DNA from: Clostridia bacterium
GTDB lineage: Bacteria; Bacillota; Clostridia; Christensenellales; Aristaeellaceae
Reading direction: 5' to 3'
NCBI GenBank assembly: GCA_017512985.1
Contig: JAFWEJ010000001.1
Coordinates: 1-64,000, forward strand
DNA: 64,000 nt
Positions 61,264 to 64,000 of the stretch are shown here, in pieces; positions within the stretch are counted from its first letter, which is position 1, and the number at the start of each line of letters is the position of its first letter. The translations under genes were made by a program, and so were the position numbers. The notes below the pieces were generated by a model. It saw nothing but the letters and a program-made list of their open reading frames with translations. It had not been told where the DNA came from and did no database searches.

Positions 61264-62926
61264 ATCCCTGCTGTTTCAGCGCGCGGAGTTCTTCCGCCAG
61301 GCGGAAGTATTCCTCCTGGAGCAGGTCCGGGCGGTCGCCTTTTTTCGGAGCGGAGAGGCGGGCGGTGATCGCCGCCATCTGCATTTCCAGCTTGCTGATG
61401 GCAATCTTCCGGTCTTCTTCCGAAGTATCCTTTTTGCGGGGCGTCTGCATCTCTTCCCATCCGCCCTCGAAGGTCCGCAGGGTGCCGCTTTCAAAGCTGA
61501 CAATCCGGGTGGCGGTCTTGCGGATGAATTCCTCGTCGTGGCTGACAAAGAGGAGCGTGCCGCCGTAGCCGGCGAGCAGTTTTTCCAGCTCTTCCATCGT
61601 GAACAGGTCCAGGTGGTTTGTGGGTTCGTCCAGCAGGAGGGTGTTGCAGTCCATCAGCAGGAGTTTGCCCAGGGCGGTTTTCGCGCGCTCTCCGCCGGAA
61701 AGCAAATCCAGCGGTTTATACACGTCGTCCCCGCGGATGCCCAGGCAGGCCATCACGGTTCGGGCAAAATGCTCCGGATGGACGGATTCCCGCATGATGT
61801 TTTCCAGCACGCTCGCGTTCAGGTTCAGGGTGCTCTCGTGGTGCTGGTCGAACCAGCCCGTGCGGACGGCAGGGTTGAACCGCGCGTTTCCATGGAACTG
61901 CACGCCGTTTCCCGCCTCTCCGGTCAGGGTCCGCAGGAGCGTCGTTTTGCCGCAGCCGTTCGGGCCGACAATGGCGGTACGGCTGGCGGTGGGCAGGACA
62001 AAACCGGTATCCCGCAGGAGGGTTTTGTTCCCGGCCTGCAGGTACGCGCAGCGGAATTCCAGGGCGTTCTTCGCTTCCACCGGATGGGTGACGTCCAGCT
62101 TCATGGTGATCACCGGCATCGCCCGGGGCTTTTCCTTCACCTCCAGGTGCTCCATCCGGTTCTGGATTTTGCGCTTCGCGCTGCTCAGGCCCAGGACGGC
62201 GTTCGTCCATTCGTGGGTGTGGAGGCGCGCCTCGCTGTTGCCCATGCGGGACGGCGCCTTCTTTACCTGGGAGGCCCATTCCGTCATGCGCTGGGCGGCG
62301 TCCTTCAGGCGCCTGACTTCAGTTTTGTACTGGTCGTATTCAAAGGAAGCACGTTCCCGCTGCCGGTCGCGTTCCGCGATGAAGCCGTCGTAACCGCCGG
62401 GGAAGACCGTGACCTTTCCGTCCTCCAGGTACCAGATGCGGTCGCAGACTGCCCGCAGCAGCGCCCGGTCGTGGGAGACCAGCAGCACGGCGCCGTCAAA
62501 GTCGGACAGTTTTTTGCGCAGCAGAACCAGGCCTTCCCGGTCCAGGTCCGTGGTCGGTTCATCTGCCAGCAGCAGGCCGGCCCGGGCGGACAGCGCGCCG
62601 GCGATCCGGTTCCGGGTCATCTCGCCGCCGGAAAGGCCTTCCCGGCTTCCGCGGGCCTGGAACTGGGCGCGGGTTTCCGCGTCGTCTCCTGCGTCCGCGT
62701 CTCCCTGCTGGCGGATCATGGCGACGGGGGAAAGGCGGCGGACCTGGCCGGATTCCGGAACCAGATCGCCGGACAGCACGCGCAGCAATGTGGTCTTGCC
62801 GGCGCCGTTCTCGCCGATCAGGCCGATCCGGTCGCCGTCGTATACGGACAGGTGGTCCAGGTCCAGTACCAGCCGGTCCGCGAAGGATACCTGCACGCCG
62901 TTTATCTCAAGAATGCATTTTGACAT
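61262..62926 (-). CDS. ABC-F family ATPase, probable ribosomal protection protein
   Basis: The 554 residues start at ATG 62926. Two ATP cassettes are present (Walker A GENGAGKTTLLRVL and GPNGCGKTTLLRTL; LSGGE signatures; DEPTTDLD and DEPTNHLD) with a linker rich in charged helix, and no membrane domain. This fits soluble ABC-F proteins that act on ribosomes. Size and a drug-type attenuator leader favour the antibiotic-resistance group. The start codon directly follows the U run of a terminator, and no good ribosome site is visible except GGAAGGGG inside that hairpin. Which drug, if any, is unknown. Confidence 0.92.
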   Translation of the reverse strand: MSKCILEINGVQVSFADRLVLDLDHLSVYDGDRIGLIGENGAGKTTLLRVLSGDLVPESGQVRRLSPVAMIRQQGDADAGDDAETRAQFQARGSREGLSGGEMTRNRIAGALSARAGLLLADEPTTDLDREGLVLLRKKLSDFDGAVLLVSHDRALLRAVCDRIWYLEDGKVTVFPGGYDGFIAERDRQRERASFEYDQYKTEVRRLKDAAQRMTEWASQVKKAPSRMGNSEARLHTHEWTNAVLGLSSAKRKIQNRMEHLEVKEKPRAMPVITMKLDVTHPVEAKNALEFRCAYLQAGNKTLLRDTGFVLPTASRTAIVGPNGCGKTTLLRTLTGEAGNGVQFHGNARFNPAVRTGWFDQHHESTLNLNASVLENIMRESVHPEHFARTVMACLGIRGDDVYKPLDLLSGGERAKTALGKLLLMDCNTLLLDEPTNHLDLFTMEELEKLLAGYGGTLLFVSHDEEFIRKTATRIVSFESGTLRTFEGGWEEMQTPRKKDTSEEDRKIAISKLEMQMAAITARLSAPKKGDRPDLLQEEYFRLAEELRALKQQG

Positions 62927-62928
62927 AT

Positions 62929-62957
62929 AAAAAAACCCCTTCCGCGCCGCGGAGGAG
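62929..62957 (-). terminator. Attenuator terminator in the ABC-F leader
   Basis: On the minus strand CTCCTCCGC and GCGGAAGGGG pair with one bulged A around GGC, and are followed by seven U. It ends 2 nt before the ATG of the ABC-F gene, and its 3' arm also contains the gene's probable ribosome site. Confidence 0.85.
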
Positions 62958-62997
62958 CATAATCGGCCGACAGGAAAAACGACGTCTGGCTTTCGCG

Positions 62998-63042
62998 TTA
63001 CGCAACCTCCAAACGGCGACACAAAAACTGCTCCCGGATCAT
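62998..63042 (-). CDS. Leader peptide of the ABC-F gene, 14 residues
   Basis: The reading frame MIREQFLCRRLEVA lies in the leader. A weak GGGA site is 4 nt upstream, and a CCCGG/CCGGG hairpin could hide the start. Its codons for RRLE(V) (63018-63006) form the antiterminator arm, so a ribosome on this peptide would decide which RNA structure forms. A five-codon frame (MKIRN, 63088-63071) upstream, after AAGGAAGG, is an alternative leader. Confidence 0.55.
   Translation of the reverse strand: MIREQFLCRRLEVA
63006..63018 (-). promoter_or_regulatory. Antiterminator arm in the ABC-F leader
   Basis: The RNA CGCCGUUUGGAGG (63018-63006) can pair with CCUCCGCGGCG (62955-62945), the 5' arm of the terminator: 10 base pairs broken by a UUU/G internal loop. 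Pairing here would prevent the terminator from forming. Confidence 0.6.
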
Positions 63043-63125
63043 GTTGTCCCGGGGTTTGCGGCACCGAATATCAGTTGCGGATTTTCATCAGTCTGCGAAG
63101 TCCTTCCTTTCTGTGAACTGTGGAT

Positions 63126-63154
63126 AGCATAATCGGAGTTTTGGGTTTTGTCAA
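63126..63154 (-). promoter_or_regulatory. Promoter of the ABC-F gene
   Basis: On the minus strand a perfect TTGACA (63154-63149), 17 bp, TATGCT (63131-63126). It begins 4 nt after the stop codon of the upstream isomerase-like gene and gives a leader of about 193 nt. Confidence 0.88.
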
Positions 63155-63157
63155 TAA

Positions 63158-63988
63158 TCAGATTGCAACGCCTGCTTCAGCGGCTTTTATGGCCATATAA
63201 TCGTATGCGCGGCGGTATTCCTCAAAGGTGCTCATGTGTTCCAGCAGGACCGGCGCGTCCGCGGGCAGGTACCGGTCGATGATCTGCAGGACGCGGACGA
63301 AATCCAGGTTTCCTTCACCCGGGGAACATTCGTGCAGCACGGTGGTCAGCTCCATGGGGTCCATGCGGGAATCCTTCAGGTGGGTGCTTTTGATATACGG
63401 CCCCAGCTTCGCAAAGCATTCCTCAATGAACCCTTCCGCGTCCAGGAAGCGCCGCGGGCAGTTGATCATGTTGACAAAATCCATGTGAACCGCAAACTGT
63501 TCCCGGTCCACGTCCTTCATCAGCTGCAGGTATACGTCCGGGCTGTCCGGAATCATCCAGGGCATGGGCTCCAGGCAGTAAAACGCGATCTTCGGCTTTG
63601 CGCCGTCGATGATGGCACGGATGGAAGCAACGAGCCGCCTGTACATTTCTTCGCTGAAATTGCTGCGGTCCGCGGCGTCCCAGCCGGCCGGGCTGTCCGT
63701 GCCGGCGACGTTTACGCAGCAGGGGATGCCCAGCTCATCCGCCAGGCGCAGCTGGCGCACGGCATAGTCCAGGTTTGCCGCGCCTTCCGAGCGGTCAAAA
63801 GGATTCCGCCATACGCCGACTTCCGCGATGAAAACGCCGTGTTTTTCGGCGATGCCGCAAAGCCTTCCGATCTCTTCTGCGGGCGTCTCACAGGTAAAAG
63901 GCGCTGTGATGGCCCGAAAGCCGGATTCAACGAGTTTTGTTTCCCATTCCGCGGGGCTGCCGCAGCATACGGTTCCGCCTAAACGCAT
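63158..63988 (-). CDS. Sugar phosphate isomerase/epimerase (xylose isomerase-like TIM barrel)
   Basis: The 276 residues begin MRLGGTVCCGSPAEWETKL. Blocks IGRLCGIAEKHGVFIAEVG, PCCVNVAGTDSP, KIAFYCLEPMPWMIPDSP, AVHMDFVNMINCP and STHLKDSR place it in the AP-endonuclease-2/xylose-isomerase-like superfamily, with probable metal ligands Glu (LEPMP), Asp (MDFVN), His (THLKD) and Glu (LLEHM). It probably isomerises or epimerises a sugar or cyclitol. The start is 12 bp from the window edge, so its own control region is not seen. Confidence 0.88.
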   Translation of the reverse strand: MRLGGTVCCGSPAEWETKLVESGFRAITAPFTCETPAEEIGRLCGIAEKHGVFIAEVGVWRNPFDRSEGAANLDYAVRQLRLADELGIPCCVNVAGTDSPAGWDAADRSNFSEEMYRRLVASIRAIIDGAKPKIAFYCLEPMPWMIPDSPDVYLQLMKDVDREQFAVHMDFVNMINCPRRFLDAEGFIEECFAKLGPYIKSTHLKDSRMDPMELTTVLHECSPGEGNLDFVRVLQIIDRYLPADAPVLLEHMSTFEEYRRAYDYMAIKAAEAGVAI

Positions 63989-64000
63989 GGCTTTTTATCT

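Overview
The window looks like chromosome of an anaerobic, GC-rich member of the Clostridia (Bacillota). This rests on a class 1B dihydroorotate dehydrogenase (PyrD/PyrK), formate-tetrahydrofolate ligase, rubrerythrin, CotH- and SpoIID-type proteins, strong AGGAGG ribosome sites and sigma-A type promoters. Two sugar ABC importers and GH1, GH3 and GH42-like proteins suggest a plant-glycan or gut/rumen lifestyle. A Christensenellales/Aristaeella-like origin is my guess and is not proven by the sequence. No insertion sequence, phage, plasmid or CRISPR array was seen.

Layout. 1-280: end of an rRNA operon (5S rRNA), tRNA-Asn and a terminator. 596-7370: a secreted zinc-ribbon protein, an HD hydrolase, then a promoter-led cell-surface acylation cluster (two DHHW proteins, an MBOAT acyltransferase and a secreted binding-protein-like gene). 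7428-8596 (minus): rubrerythrin and a membrane protein. 8773-14054: a lipoprotein, the FtsK/SpoIIIE DNA translocase and an alpha/beta hydrolase. 14051-23084: a complete-looking pyrimidine operon pyrC-carB-pyrK-pyrD-pyrF-pyrE-pyrB-pyrI, without carA, behind a leader that carries a PyrR-like binding loop, an antiterminator and a terminator. 23118-37357: a purine operon purE-purF-purM-purN-purO-AICAR formyltransferase-purD-purL-fhs, ending in a CotH-like gene. 37370-45143: SpoIID and RarA (minus), a MATE exporter, and small enzymes including a GNAT-nitroreductase fusion. 45321-61206: carbohydrate region with a GH3, two CUT1 importers lacking ATPase genes, a GH42-like protein, a GH1 and two overlapping MATE genes. 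61262-63154 (minus): an ABC-F ATPase behind a leader-peptide attenuator. 63158-63988 (minus): a sugar phosphate isomerase/epimerase-like gene.

How the genes work together. The pyr and pur operons lie back to back, each with its own near-consensus promoter, and are separated by a strong terminator. The pyr operon makes UMP from carbamoyl phosphate, whose synthetase small subunit must be encoded elsewhere. The pur operon supplies most steps to IMP, with Fhs providing the 10-formyl-THF used by PurN and the AICAR formyltransferase; purC, purB and purK are not in the window. The sugar importers deliver oligosaccharides to the cytosolic GH3, GH1 and GH42-like enzymes.

Most interesting points: (1) the ABC-F leader, with a 14-codon peptide and mutually exclusive antiterminator and terminator; (2) the PyrR-like hexaloop in the pyr leader; (3) a PurF homologue lacking the N-terminal glutaminase cysteine but keeping its PRPP loop and Fe-S-type cysteines; (4) solute-binding proteins without a lipobox cysteine; (5) AT-rich palindromic repeats placed between stop codons and ribosome sites only in the pur operon; (6) large hairpins between binding-protein and permease genes; (7) motifs shared by the two sugar-transporter promoters.
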